A stretch of DNA of 64,000 nucleotides from Stutzerimonas stutzeri (GTDB lineage: Bacteria; Pseudomonadota; Gammaproteobacteria; Pseudomonadales; Pseudomonadaceae), in contig NZ_POUT01000011.1 in NCBI RefSeq assembly GCF_002890915.1, positions 52,710 through 116,709 of the forward strand, in the 5' to 3' direction. Below, one piece after another: positions 45,337 through 53,659 of the stretch (the stretch's first letter is position 1; every line of letters starts with the position of its first letter). Both the position numbers and the translations under genes were made by a program. Under the pieces are notes generated by a model that made no database searches, had not been told where the DNA came from, and worked only from the letters and a program-made list of their open reading frames with translations.

Positions 45337-47718
45337 TTACACAGCGGGCTCGGAGTCGAAGGCGCCCTGCTCCTCTGAATGAGCCGGGGCGAAGATGAAG
45401 TCGGGTTTGAACACCAGCGCCAGCGCCGGCATCACGAATAGTGAGGTGAAGGCCGAAACCATCAGCCAGAGGCCGATCAGCAAGCCCATCTCGGCCTGGA
45501 AGCGCAGCGACGAGTACCCCCACAGCAGCACCCCGGCAGCCAGGGTGAACGCGGTCAGGATCACCCCGCGCCCGGCCGAACCAATGGACTGCAGCACCGC
45601 CTCCAGGTGACTGGCACGCGGATGCTTCTCCAGGTATTCCTTGATCGAGTCGACGATGTAGAAGGCGTAATCGACGCCCAGCCCGATCCCCAGCGCGACC
45701 ACCGGCAAGGTGCTGATACTCATGCCGATGCCCTGCCAGGCCATGAAGGCGAAGGTGACCACGTTGGAAACCAGCACCGGGATGATGAAGAAGATGCCGC
45801 TGACCGAAGAGCGATAGACCACCAGGCAGCACAGCACGACCACCAGGAAGGCCAGGGCGATCGCCTCGATCTGGTCACGCAGCAACACCTCGTTGACCGC
45901 CGCGATGACGCCAAGGCCACCGCCAGCCAACTTCACCTCGGCGTATTCGAGCGGGTTCTCGGCGATGAACTGTTTGGCGTAGTGCATCGCATTGCGCAGG
46001 GTCTCGCCCTTGTGGTCGCGGAAGAACAAGGTGATGGCGCCATTCTGGAACGAGCGGTCGACATACTGCGCCATGTCCTCGGGGGCAGCGCCTTGCAGGT
46101 AGAAATTGATCAGCTCGCCGTTCTCGATCTGCGAGGTGCCCAGTTCGCGGTAGCGTGGGTTGCCTTCATAGAGGTTGCGCCGTACGTCCACCACCAGATC
46201 GGCCAATGACACGCTGCCGCCGATCTCCGGCTGGCGCTCCATGTAGCGCTGGAAACCCTGCGCCCAGGTCAGCACCTCGGGCAGCTTCAGCGCATCCGAC
46301 GCCTTGCCCTCGATCACCACGAACATCTGCTCGGAACCGGGGTAGAGACGATTGATCAGCGCGCTGTCCTGATTGAACGACGAGCCCTGCCAGAGGATCG
46401 GCGAGCCGTCGCTGGCATCACCGACCTGAATGCGCGTAGCCTCGAACAGCAATCCACCCAAAAGCGCAATGCAGACCGGCGCGACGAAATAGCGTGCCCG
46501 GGTGGTGACCATAAGCGAGGCCCCCCCCAATACCGCGTTGAGAATGAAATCAAGCTTCAGCGGATGCACGAAACCCTGCGGGCGACGCACCCAAGACAGC
46601 ATGATCGGCGTCATCACGACCGCCGAGACGGCGATGCTCATGACCCACACGGCGCCGATGATCGCCACCTTGTGCAGCAGTGGAATGGGCGTGAGCATCA
46701 CGCAGAGGATGGCTCCCGCGTCGGCATACAAGCCCAGCATGCTTGGACGAAACAGCTCGGCCATGGCTTGCTCGGCCGCGCGTTTGGATGGCACCTGACC
46801 GTCCAGCGCCAAGTCGTCGTAACGGGTGATCAACTGCACCGAATGGGAGAAAGCACGCGCGGTGATGATGAACGCCACGACCACAACCAGCGGATCCCAG
46901 TTGTAACCCAGCAGGGAACTGATACCCAGCGCCCAAATCCCGGAAATGCCGCCAGCCAGCAGTGGTAACAGGGTGCCGCGCCAGGTGCGGCTGAACATGA
47001 ACAGCAACACCAGCATGGCCGCCAGCGACAGCAACGACAGGCCCAGCGTCTCCGGCAGGTAGTGGGCCACCCAGCCATACAGCACCGGCTCACCAACCAG
47101 GTGCAGACTGACCCGATCCTTGATCGGCGAAGCATCGAGGATCGCCTGGATTTGCGGGAAGATCGCCTGGTAGTTGACCAGATGGTCGTAGAAATCCACC
47201 TGGATCAGCGTCGAGCCGAACTCACGATCGACGAACAGGCCATAGACCATCGAGTTGTTGAGGATCGCCTGGCGCAACTGACGCAACTGTGCCGGCGTGG
47301 TCGGCACCTCGTTCATCAGCGGCTCGGTCTCGATGCCCTCGCTGGAGGCATTGACCCGCTTCAGCTTGCGCGAAGCCAGCGAAACGATCTGCTGTGGGTT
47401 GACGCCTTCCACCTTGCGCAACTCACGGCTGATGCGTTGCACCTCGGCCAGGATGTCGCTGTCGATGATGTCCCCCACCTTGGCCTTGACCAGGATGGTC
47501 ACGCGATTGCTGGCGGCGAAGCTGTCCTGATAGGCCTGATGCACCTGCACGTACGGATGGTTATGCGGAACCATGTCGGAGAAACGCGTTTCGACATGCA
47601 AGCGCGCCAGATTGACGGCGAAGAACAGGGTGACCAGGCCGACCACCACGGTTACCGGCAAACGATGGGCGATCGACCACTCGGCCAGACGAGTCGCGAA
47701 GTTCTGCAAGCGCTTCAT
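45337..47718 (-). CDS. MMPL-family RND transporter (lipid/hydrophobe exporter or importer)
   Basis: A 793-aa inner-membrane RND-superfamily protein of the MMPL/HpnN type, not the multidrug type. It has two repeats, each one helix, a large periplasmic loop (HVETRFSDMVPHNHPYVQVH at its start) and five helices. The ALGIGLGVDYAFYIVDSIKEY motif in TM4/5-equivalent positions carries the Asp-Tyr pair typical of MMPL proteins. It starts four bases inside the YCF48 gene stop (ATGA). HpnN relatives move hopanoids; here the likely cargo is the hydrophobic substrate of the pathway. Direction cannot be read from sequence. Confidence 0.9.
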   Translation of the reverse strand: MKRLQNFATRLAEWSIAHRLPVTVVVGLVTLFFAVNLARLHVETRFSDMVPHNHPYVQVHQAYQDSFAASNRVTILVKAKVGDIIDSDILAEVQRISRELRKVEGVNPQQIVSLASRKLKRVNASSEGIETEPLMNEVPTTPAQLRQLRQAILNNSMVYGLFVDREFGSTLIQVDFYDHLVNYQAIFPQIQAILDASPIKDRVSLHLVGEPVLYGWVAHYLPETLGLSLLSLAAMLVLLFMFSRTWRGTLLPLLAGGISGIWALGISSLLGYNWDPLVVVVAFIITARAFSHSVQLITRYDDLALDGQVPSKRAAEQAMAELFRPSMLGLYADAGAILCVMLTPIPLLHKVAIIGAVWVMSIAVSAVVMTPIMLSWVRRPQGFVHPLKLDFILNAVLGGASLMVTTRARYFVAPVCIALLGGLLFEATRIQVGDASDGSPILWQGSSFNQDSALINRLYPGSEQMFVVIEGKASDALKLPEVLTWAQGFQRYMERQPEIGGSVSLADLVVDVRRNLYEGNPRYRELGTSQIENGELINFYLQGAAPEDMAQYVDRSFQNGAITLFFRDHKGETLRNAMHYAKQFIAENPLEYAEVKLAGGGLGVIAAVNEVLLRDQIEAIALAFLVVVLCCLVVYRSSVSGIFFIIPVLVSNVVTFAFMAWQGIGMSISTLPVVALGIGLGVDYAFYIVDSIKEYLEKHPRASHLEAVLQSIGSAGRGVILTAFTLAAGVLLWGYSSLRFQAEMGLLIGLWLMVSAFTSLFVMPALALVFKPDFIFAPAHSEEQGAFDSEPAV

Positions 47719-48842
47719 GGCCGCCCCTCCGCACCCACGACACGCAACTGACCGCCCTGCACCACGGCCAGTTGGCGACCGACCAGCAGCTCGCCACCTG
47801 CAACCGGTAGAATGCGCGTGAGGTAGCCCTTGCCCAACTCACCGAAACCGATGGCGGCGTTCTTCCAACCACTGGCGGGTTTGGTGCTCTGGAAATAGGT
47901 GCCGTTGTCGCCAACCACGCTCCACAGGCCGTCACGTACCACCACGTCATGCAGGTGATCGCGACTGAAGGGTGTGAGGCTGCGCCAGGTGTCGCCAGCA
48001 TCCTGAGTCAGGTAGATGTACCCGGCATTGCCCACGGCAACGCCGGTATCGCCATCGAAGGCCACCGCGCGCAGGCTTTCGCTGCCAAGCTCCTGAGTGC
48101 TCCAGGTACGCCCACCATCACGGCTGCGCAACAAGCGGCCGAACTCTGCCGCAATCCAAATATCACCACCTGAGCCGGGGCGGATCGCATTGAAGGCCAC
48201 GTCCTGCTCTGGCGCCATACGCTCCCAGGTTTCAGCCCCTGGGCCCGCACGGAACAGTGCCCCCATCTCACCGGTAACCCAGAAATGACCATCGATGTAG
48301 GCCACGTCCAGCAGCTTGCCACCAATCTCGCCTACCGGTAGCGGAGCATGACGCCAGCCATGTCCTGGTGCGCGCGACCACAGGTCACCCTGATTGCCAA
48401 CCGTGACCACCACACCCTTCGGAGAAACGGCCACCGCCTGTAGATTGCTGCGGTTCGGCAGCACCTCACGACTCCAACGCGTAGCGTCATCGACGCCATG
48501 CAGCACTGCGCCATCCTGCCCAACCACCCACAACGAATCCTTGTCTCCAGCCACACCGAAGAACATGTCACGCGACTCGACCACCGGCTGCCGCAACGGA
48601 GCGCCAGTTGCGGTCGGCTTTATGAAGACAGCCGCATAAGCCAGCCCGAAAATCAACGCCCAGGGCGAGAGGCGAGCAGCCCACGGCAAGATCAAGCCAG
48701 AAGCCTGCTCCTCACGCTCGCCATGCGGCGTGGATTGGGAAAGTTCAATGTTTTTTGCAAAGGAATTAGAAGAATCGGCCCGCACATGAAGGCAGGCAGC
48801 ACCCGAAGAACCAGCATCGGATGCAGTATTAGGGCTGCGCAT
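47715..48842 (-). CDS. YCF48/BNR-repeat periplasmic beta-propeller protein
   Basis: A 375-aa protein with a single N-terminal transmembrane anchor after a 60-residue cytoplasmic-like tail (LSPWALIFGLAYAAVFI), then BNR/Asp-box repeats (SRDGGRTWS, TQDAGDTWRS, and others) that make a YCF48/HCF136-like beta-propeller. It is a probable assembly or accessory factor for the RND/DUF1302 complex. The ATG at 48842 has AAAGGTG seven bases upstream, better than a start 12 codons earlier. It is the first gene of the eight-gene operon. Confidence 0.85.
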   Translation of the reverse strand: MRSPNTASDAGSSGAACLHVRADSSNSFAKNIELSQSTPHGEREEQASGLILPWAARLSPWALIFGLAYAAVFIKPTATGAPLRQPVVESRDMFFGVAGDKDSLWVVGQDGAVLHGVDDATRWSREVLPNRSNLQAVAVSPKGVVVTVGNQGDLWSRAPGHGWRHAPLPVGEIGGKLLDVAYIDGHFWVTGEMGALFRAGPGAETWERMAPEQDVAFNAIRPGSGGDIWIAAEFGRLLRSRDGGRTWSTQELGSESLRAVAFDGDTGVAVGNAGYIYLTQDAGDTWRSLTPFSRDHLHDVVVRDGLWSVVGDNGTYFQSTKPASGWKNAAIGFGELGKGYLTRILPVAGGELLVGRQLAVVQGGQLRVVGAEGRP

Positions 48843-48905
48843 AAGAGCACCTTTAGTTGTTTTTGTTCGTGGGGCCAATCATGTCGCGCAGCCCTTGCGG
48901 AGACG

Positions 48906-48938
48906 CCCCCCAGAGCGGGGGGTGAACGGGGGGATAGG
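48906..48938. promoter_or_regulatory. G-rich dyad/direct repeat upstream of the eight-gene operon
   Basis: Within 100 bp of the operon start there is a CCCCCC-N5-GGGGGG hairpin (48906-48922) and a second GGGGGG at 48928-48933 followed by ATAGG. The two G6 runs repeat with an 11-bp period. MalT-type activators recognise G-rich boxes (GGGGATGAGG-like), and a MalT-type regulator gene is at the other end of this operon. Site function is inference. Confidence 0.35.
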
Positions 48939-49073
48939 TAGCAGCACCCAGGCCGCACACAGGGACGCAAGAGATCGCCAATACAACCTGGATCTCGAGG
49001 CATGACTAAAGAAAAATCAGGAGGGTCGCGGTTTGCTCACAACCATCGCGAAAGAGCGTACAACCATCGATCA

Positions 49074-50405
49074 CTACCGAGGGGACACTGCGAGATCCAC
49101 GCTCTCGCTGCTGTTACCCATCATTACCTTGGCCTGCAAAGTCGCTTCCGTCGTACGAATAGCCAAAGTTCGTACTTCATCAGCCACGACCGCAAAGCCA
49201 CGACCGCTCTCGCCCGCTCGCGCAGCCTCGATCGCAGCATTCAGAGCCAGCAAGTTGGTCTGCGTAGCGATCCCCTGGATGGAGCTCACGATAGAACCCA
49301 GTTTTCTCAGGCTATCCTGCAGCTCTTGGTGCTGACGCACCTGAAGTTGCCGCAAGGCAGACTCTTCATGTTCATTCTGCATATCGACGAGAGAGCCAAT
49401 CACCCTCAAAGGGGTGCCCTCCTGGTTTCGCTGCGCCAATCCACGCGCACGAAACCAGCGGAAATGCCCATCTTTGAGTTTCAGCCGATAGGTGAGCTCA
49501 AGCGGTGCTACTGCGTCACGATCGGTCATGTAAGCGGCAAAAGCGCTCAGGCTCTCCTGCTTGTCATCTGGATGCAGACGCGATGCCCAACTATTCAGCT
49601 CCCGAGGGAAGTCCTCAGCCTCCCCGAAGCCGAGCAGATGCAAAAACTGCGGAGACCACCAGATGCGGTTGTGAGGATTGACCGGATCACCAGCAACGAC
49701 CTCCATCTCCCAGAGCGCTTCATTGATGGTTTCGAGCGTCAGTTGGAAACGCTGCCTGCTTATCTCCAAATCCGCGGACAGCTGCTTGCTGGCTTCGATA
49801 TCCCGTAACCAGCAGCGCATACGAATCGAGTGCCCTAGTTCACTCCATCGAACGCCGCAGCGCAGCAGAAACCATCGATAGTCATCAGCCCCCCAACGCA
49901 CACGGCACTCTAGCTGATAAGGCACCGTACTATGTGCTGCAGCATGTGCGAGCAACCCCCGCAGCAGATCTTCTCGCTCGTCCGGATGAACACATTCGAT
50001 CCAGCGCCCCAAACAGACTGACGCACCATTGCCAAACACCCGCTGCAACCCATCCGAGAGAGACAGCTCGGTCCATAAGCTCAGATGCTCACCTCGACCC
50101 AGCGAGACCTCCCAGAAGTCGTCATCGAGGCATGAAGCCAGCAGCTCACATTTATCCTCGAACTGAGCATATAAAGCCTGCAGGCGAGCGTGGTCAGCGT
50201 CTAGACGCCCCCGCTCGTTCGTCTCCTGCTCACACACTCGCTCCAATTCGAGCAGACGCTGGCGCACACGCAACACGGCGATCTCAGCCTGCTGGACAAG
50301 CGCCGCGTTACTGATGGAATGAGCTACCTCAGAGCTATCACTGGCAAGCCCTACGAGTTGCAGCAGCGTTTCTCTCGCACGGCGAGCGGCAGAAAAAAGA
50401 AACAT
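49074..50405 (-). CDS. Soluble PAS-PAS methyl-accepting chemotaxis-type protein
   Basis: A 443-aa protein without transmembrane helices. A coiled-coil N-terminus (residues 1-90) precedes two PAS domains, the second ending in the PAC-like LELTYRLKLKDGHFRWFRARG. A short MCP signalling tip follows (GIATQTNLLALNAAIEAARA through RGFAVVADEVRTLA). The usual long C-terminal return helix is cut short (ends SSESVDLAVSPR), so the signalling domain is minimal. The start at 50405 follows GGGAG. Nothing links it directly to its neighbours; it could be a cytoplasmic redox or ligand receptor. Confidence 0.82.
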   Translation of the reverse strand: MFLFSAARRARETLLQLVGLASDSSEVAHSISNAALVQQAEIAVLRVRQRLLELERVCEQETNERGRLDADHARLQALYAQFEDKCELLASCLDDDFWEVSLGRGEHLSLWTELSLSDGLQRVFGNGASVCLGRWIECVHPDEREDLLRGLLAHAAAHSTVPYQLECRVRWGADDYRWFLLRCGVRWSELGHSIRMRCWLRDIEASKQLSADLEISRQRFQLTLETINEALWEMEVVAGDPVNPHNRIWWSPQFLHLLGFGEAEDFPRELNSWASRLHPDDKQESLSAFAAYMTDRDAVAPLELTYRLKLKDGHFRWFRARGLAQRNQEGTPLRVIGSLVDMQNEHEESALRQLQVRQHQELQDSLRKLGSIVSSIQGIATQTNLLALNAAIEAARAGESGRGFAVVADEVRTLAIRTTEATLQAKVMMGNSSESVDLAVSPR

Positions 50406-50544
50406 CGGGGAACTCCCAATAAAAGAGCAGTCCGTGCCTCTACTCGAAACTTTCTGAGAAACAGTTATGAGAGGCGGGCAAAAAAAAGATGGCCCGAGCC
50501 GGCGCCATCCAACGCTCAAACGGTTAGTCGTTTCCACCCTGCTC

Positions 50545-50748
50545 TTACAGGCCCTCGGTTGTATCCTGACTCACGAAGATCATTGACCTGCCAATGTCAA
50601 GAGCAGCAGTTCTCAGCAACTCGGCCGCAACCCGAGAGGCTGCGGCAAGTGTATTGCCCTCCAATATTGCCAAGAGAAACCGAGTAGCTCCTTCCCCCAT
50701 CAAGGTAGTAATCGGGGGGGTATGCCCCTTACTGGCTGTTGCAGCCAT
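50545..50748 (-). CDS. Uncertain small open reading frame, 67 aa
   Basis: The frame MAATASKGHTPPITTLMGEG... has plausible helical content (FLLAILEGNTLAAASRVAA) but no ribosome site at either possible ATG, and its 5' end abuts the terminator of the porin gene. I do not recognise a family. It could be chance coding in a spacer of about 430 bp (50406-50838), which otherwise holds only that terminator and presumably the promoter of the chemoreceptor gene. Confidence 0.25.
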   Translation of the reverse strand: MAATASKGHTPPITTLMGEGATRFLLAILEGNTLAAASRVAAELLRTAALDIGRSMIFVSQDTTEGL

Positions 50749-50773
50749 AAAAACAGCCGCCCGAAGGCGGCTG
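50749..50773 (-). terminator. Rho-independent terminator of the porin gene
   Basis: On the minus strand, CAGCCGCC-TTCG-GGCGGCTG (8-bp stem, stable tetraloop) is followed by a T run, 66 bases after the porin stop. Confidence 0.9.
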
Positions 50774-50838
50774 CGTGACACGCGACTAGAGCGTGGTTAG
50801 GAGCAAAGCCCGGTCACGCCAAGAGGGTATCCCTCACG

Positions 50839-52161
50839 TCAGAACGGCACGATGACCATGAGCTGACTGTAAACGTTGGTGCCATTGCCACCGACCTGGT
50901 TGCCGCCGTTATCGGCGCTCTTCTTCGGCTGATACAGCCCCACCAGCGGGCTGATGATCAGGTTGTCGGTGACCGCCCACTCGGCATACAGGTCCAGCTC
51001 ACGAGCATCCAGATTCAGGCTGCTGCGCTCATGCAGCGTACGGAAATCGAAGTAGAGCGCGCCCAGAGTGAGCCTCTCCATCGGCGTGACCGTCAGGCCC
51101 AGGTGGTGAATGCGCGTATTGCTGTTGAAAGGACCGGAGTAGTTGGCCGCCACTTCGCCCTGCAGCCAGGTGCCGTAGCCGGTGCTGAGGCCGGTGAACA
51201 GCGAATCCCAGTCGCCCGAATAACGGGTGTAGCGGTACGTCAGGTTCGGCGACCACGGCGCGTCGGCGAAGGTGTAGCCGGCCTCGGCGTACCAGGCCTT
51301 TTCCACCCCGGTGTCGGCGTTCTGCCAGGCATATTCGAAGGCGAAGTTGGCGTTCTCGATGCCGGCGCTACCCTCACCACGAATGCTGTAAACATCGAGG
51401 TTGTCGCGCTCGCTCTGGATCGGCGTGGCCCAGCGCTCGTTGACGTCCAGACCATGCACCCAGGTAAGCCCGAGGGTGCCAGCCTCGGTGGTGTAATCCA
51501 GGGTACCGGCGGCCAGTTCGGTTTCGGCCTGGGCGCGGTTGTCGGATTTGAGCCAGACCACAGAGCCATGCAGCCCCTCCTCGCCGCCCAGGCGCAGCAC
51601 GGCGGTGCGGTCGAAGGCGTGGCGCGCGGCAATGTAGTAGGCGTCGCCGCGGTTGAGGTCGCCGTCCGCCGGGCCCTTGCCGAGGTTCGGGCCGTCATCG
51701 TTGATCAGGAAGCCACGCCCGAGCTTGACCACCTGGCGCCCGGCGGAGAAATCCACGCCGTCCTGGCCCAGTACGGGGAACAGATTCCCCGAGCGCCAGC
51801 CCAGGTAGGCATCCTCGATCTTGGTGGTGCGCTCCGTGCCGAGGGTGTTGCCGCCGGCATCACCGTCGCCCCAGGTACCCGAGCTGACCAGGGCGAAGGC
51901 CCCGTACAGGCTGCCGGCACTGCCCAGGCCCTGCTGGCCGCTGAAGCCGTACTTGATGAAGCCCTCGCGCCAGGTGGAGCCGCCCTCGGTGCCATCGTAG
52001 TTCTTGCGACTGTTCATCCAGCCAAACACGGCGAGTACATCGGCGTTCAGCTGGGTGTCTTCGTCGGCATAGAGTTCATAGGCCTGGCTCTGCCCGGCCA
52101 ACGTCAGGCTGATGGCCAGGGCCAACCCGACCTTGCGGTTGTTGCGCGTGTTCATCTTCAT
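50839..52161 (-). CDS. Outer-membrane porin, alginate-export-like family
   Basis: A 440-aa beta-barrel protein with a signal peptide (LALAISLTLAGQSQA), mature start YELYADEDTQLN, and a terminal SQLMVIVPF ending in Phe. The pattern (TWREGFIKYGFSG, GRQVVKLGRGFL) matches the 'alginate export' porin family of pseudomonads. Despite the name these mostly act as substrate-specific channels in catabolic loci. It lies downstream of the aminotransferase gene with a hairpin between them, and a terminator follows. A second, truncated copy of this family lies at 55606-55809. Confidence 0.85.
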   Translation of the reverse strand: MKMNTRNNRKVGLALAISLTLAGQSQAYELYADEDTQLNADVLAVFGWMNSRKNYDGTEGGSTWREGFIKYGFSGQQGLGSAGSLYGAFALVSSGTWGDGDAGGNTLGTERTTKIEDAYLGWRSGNLFPVLGQDGVDFSAGRQVVKLGRGFLINDDGPNLGKGPADGDLNRGDAYYIAARHAFDRTAVLRLGGEEGLHGSVVWLKSDNRAQAETELAAGTLDYTTEAGTLGLTWVHGLDVNERWATPIQSERDNLDVYSIRGEGSAGIENANFAFEYAWQNADTGVEKAWYAEAGYTFADAPWSPNLTYRYTRYSGDWDSLFTGLSTGYGTWLQGEVAANYSGPFNSNTRIHHLGLTVTPMERLTLGALYFDFRTLHERSSLNLDARELDLYAEWAVTDNLIISPLVGLYQPKKSADNGGNQVGGNGTNVYSQLMVIVPF

Positions 52162-52217
52162 GGGAGCTCCTCGGTGCTTGTGCAGACGTTCTTATTGGTT
52201 TTCTGGAGGGGATAAAC

Positions 52218-52239
52218 GCCCGCGCCGCCAGGCGCGGGC
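52218..52239 (-). terminator. Hairpin between aminotransferase and porin genes
   Basis: A 9-bp GC-only stem (GCCCGCGCC / GGCGCGGGC) lies nine bases after the aminotransferase stop. Only three T residues follow on the minus strand, so it is an attenuator or partial terminator that may reduce read-through into the porin gene. Confidence 0.55.
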
Positions 52240-52247
52240 TGGCAGGC

Positions 52248-53648
52248 TCAATGCTTGGCCAGGGCGCTGCCAAGGGCGTCGACGATCAGGTCGGCCTCTG
52301 CGCAGGTCAGGGTCAGGGGCGGCGAAATGACGATCTTGTTGCCGATCGGGCGCACCAGCACGCCTTGCGCACGCGCGGCTTCGGCGATGCGCGAGGCCTG
52401 CCCGGAGGCCGGGTCGAGCGGCTGACGGGTGCGTTTGTCGGCGACCAGATCGACGGCGATCATCAGACCCTTACCGCGCACTTCACCGACGACGTCGAAT
52501 CGTTCGCTCAACGGCTTGAGCCCGTCGATCAGGTGCGCGCCGACCTTCGCCGCGTTGCCCGGCAGGTCTTCCTTCTCGACGATATCCAGCACCGCCAGGG
52601 CGGCGGCACAGGCCGTCGGGTGGCCGCTGTAGGTGTAGCCATGCATGATCACGTTGGCGAAGCCGGGGGCGTTCTCGATGGCATCGACGATGCGCTGGTT
52701 GAACACCGTGGCACCGAGAGGGATGTAGCCGGCGGAGATGCCCTTAGCCAGGCACAGGATGTCCGGCGCCACGCCCCAGCCACGGCTGCCGAGCATGCAG
52801 CCGCTGCGGCCGAAACCGGTGACCACTTCGTCGGCGATCAGCAGAATGTCGTGACGGTCGCAGACTTCACGCAGACGCGGCCAGTAGGCGGACGGCGGCA
52901 CAATCACGCCTCCAGCGCCCTGCACCGGCTCGGCGATGAAGGCAGCGATGGTCTGCGCGCCGAGGAAGGCTATCTGCTCTTCCAGTTGGCGGATGCAATG
53001 CTCGACCAACTGCTCGGGGTCACGGCAATCCCAGGGGTTGCGGTACAGCCAGGGGGTATCGAGATGGTGACAACCCGCCAACAACTGGCCGTGGTTGTAG
53101 TGGTAGACGCCGTTGCCACCCACCGAGGTGCCGCCGACGTGCACGCCGTGGTAACCGTTACGCAGCGAGAGGAAGCGGGTGCGGCCCGGCTGGCCGGAGG
53201 CGATCCAGTACTGGCGCGCCATTTTCAGCGCGGTTTCCACGGCATCGGAGCCGCCGGAGTTGAACAGCACGCGGGCCATTCGCTCCTGGGCAAACATCGA
53301 GGTGAGCCGCTCGGCCAGGTCGAACACCCGTGGATGAGCGATTCCATCGAAGGTCTGGTAATAGGCCAGTTCATTGAGCTGCGCGGCGATGGCGGCCTTC
53401 ACTTCCGGACGGTTGTGGCCGACATTGACATTCCACAGGCCGCCAACGCCATCGAGCATGCGATTGCCGTCAATATCGGTGACGTAGTTGCCATCGCCAC
53501 GGGCGATGATCAGGGTCTTGGCGCGGTTGGCCGGCGCCGAGGCGCTCATCGGATGCCAGAACTTCTTCTCGGCAGTCTTGTATTTCTCGTACATGGTTTC
53601 GACAGGCTCTTTATGGGGTACTGGCTTGAGCACGGCATTCTTGGACAT
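52248..53648 (-). CDS. Class-III (omega) aminotransferase
   Basis: A 466-aa PLP-dependent aminotransferase of the omega-amine:pyruvate/SpuC-like group. PLP motifs: LFNSGGSDAVETALKMAR, YHGVHVGGTSVGG, Asp in LLIADEVVTGFGR, and the Schiff-base Lys in CLAKGISAGYIPLGA. The start at 53648 follows GAGGAG; the longer open frame overlaps the dehydrogenase gene. With the adjacent aldehyde dehydrogenase it would convert an amine or omega-amino acid to aldehyde and then acid. Substrate (polyamine, taurine-like or aromatic amine) cannot be told. Confidence 0.88.
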   Translation of the reverse strand: MSKNAVLKPVPHKEPVETMYEKYKTAEKKFWHPMSASAPANRAKTLIIARGDGNYVTDIDGNRMLDGVGGLWNVNVGHNRPEVKAAIAAQLNELAYYQTFDGIAHPRVFDLAERLTSMFAQERMARVLFNSGGSDAVETALKMARQYWIASGQPGRTRFLSLRNGYHGVHVGGTSVGGNGVYHYNHGQLLAGCHHLDTPWLYRNPWDCRDPEQLVEHCIRQLEEQIAFLGAQTIAAFIAEPVQGAGGVIVPPSAYWPRLREVCDRHDILLIADEVVTGFGRSGCMLGSRGWGVAPDILCLAKGISAGYIPLGATVFNQRIVDAIENAPGFANVIMHGYTYSGHPTACAAALAVLDIVEKEDLPGNAAKVGAHLIDGLKPLSERFDVVGEVRGKGLMIAVDLVADKRTRQPLDPASGQASRIAEAARAQGVLVRPIGNKIVISPPLTLTCAEADLIVDALGSALAKH

Positions 53649-53659
53649 GGTTTCGCTCC

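Noticed and set aside
51031..52215. 394-aa open frame antiparallel to the porin gene
   Set aside because: Typical high-GC shadow frame. The opposite strand has the signal peptide, beta-strand pattern, ribosome site and terminator. Similar long shadows over 32313-33767, 41317-42537 and 52251-53786 were dropped for the same reason.
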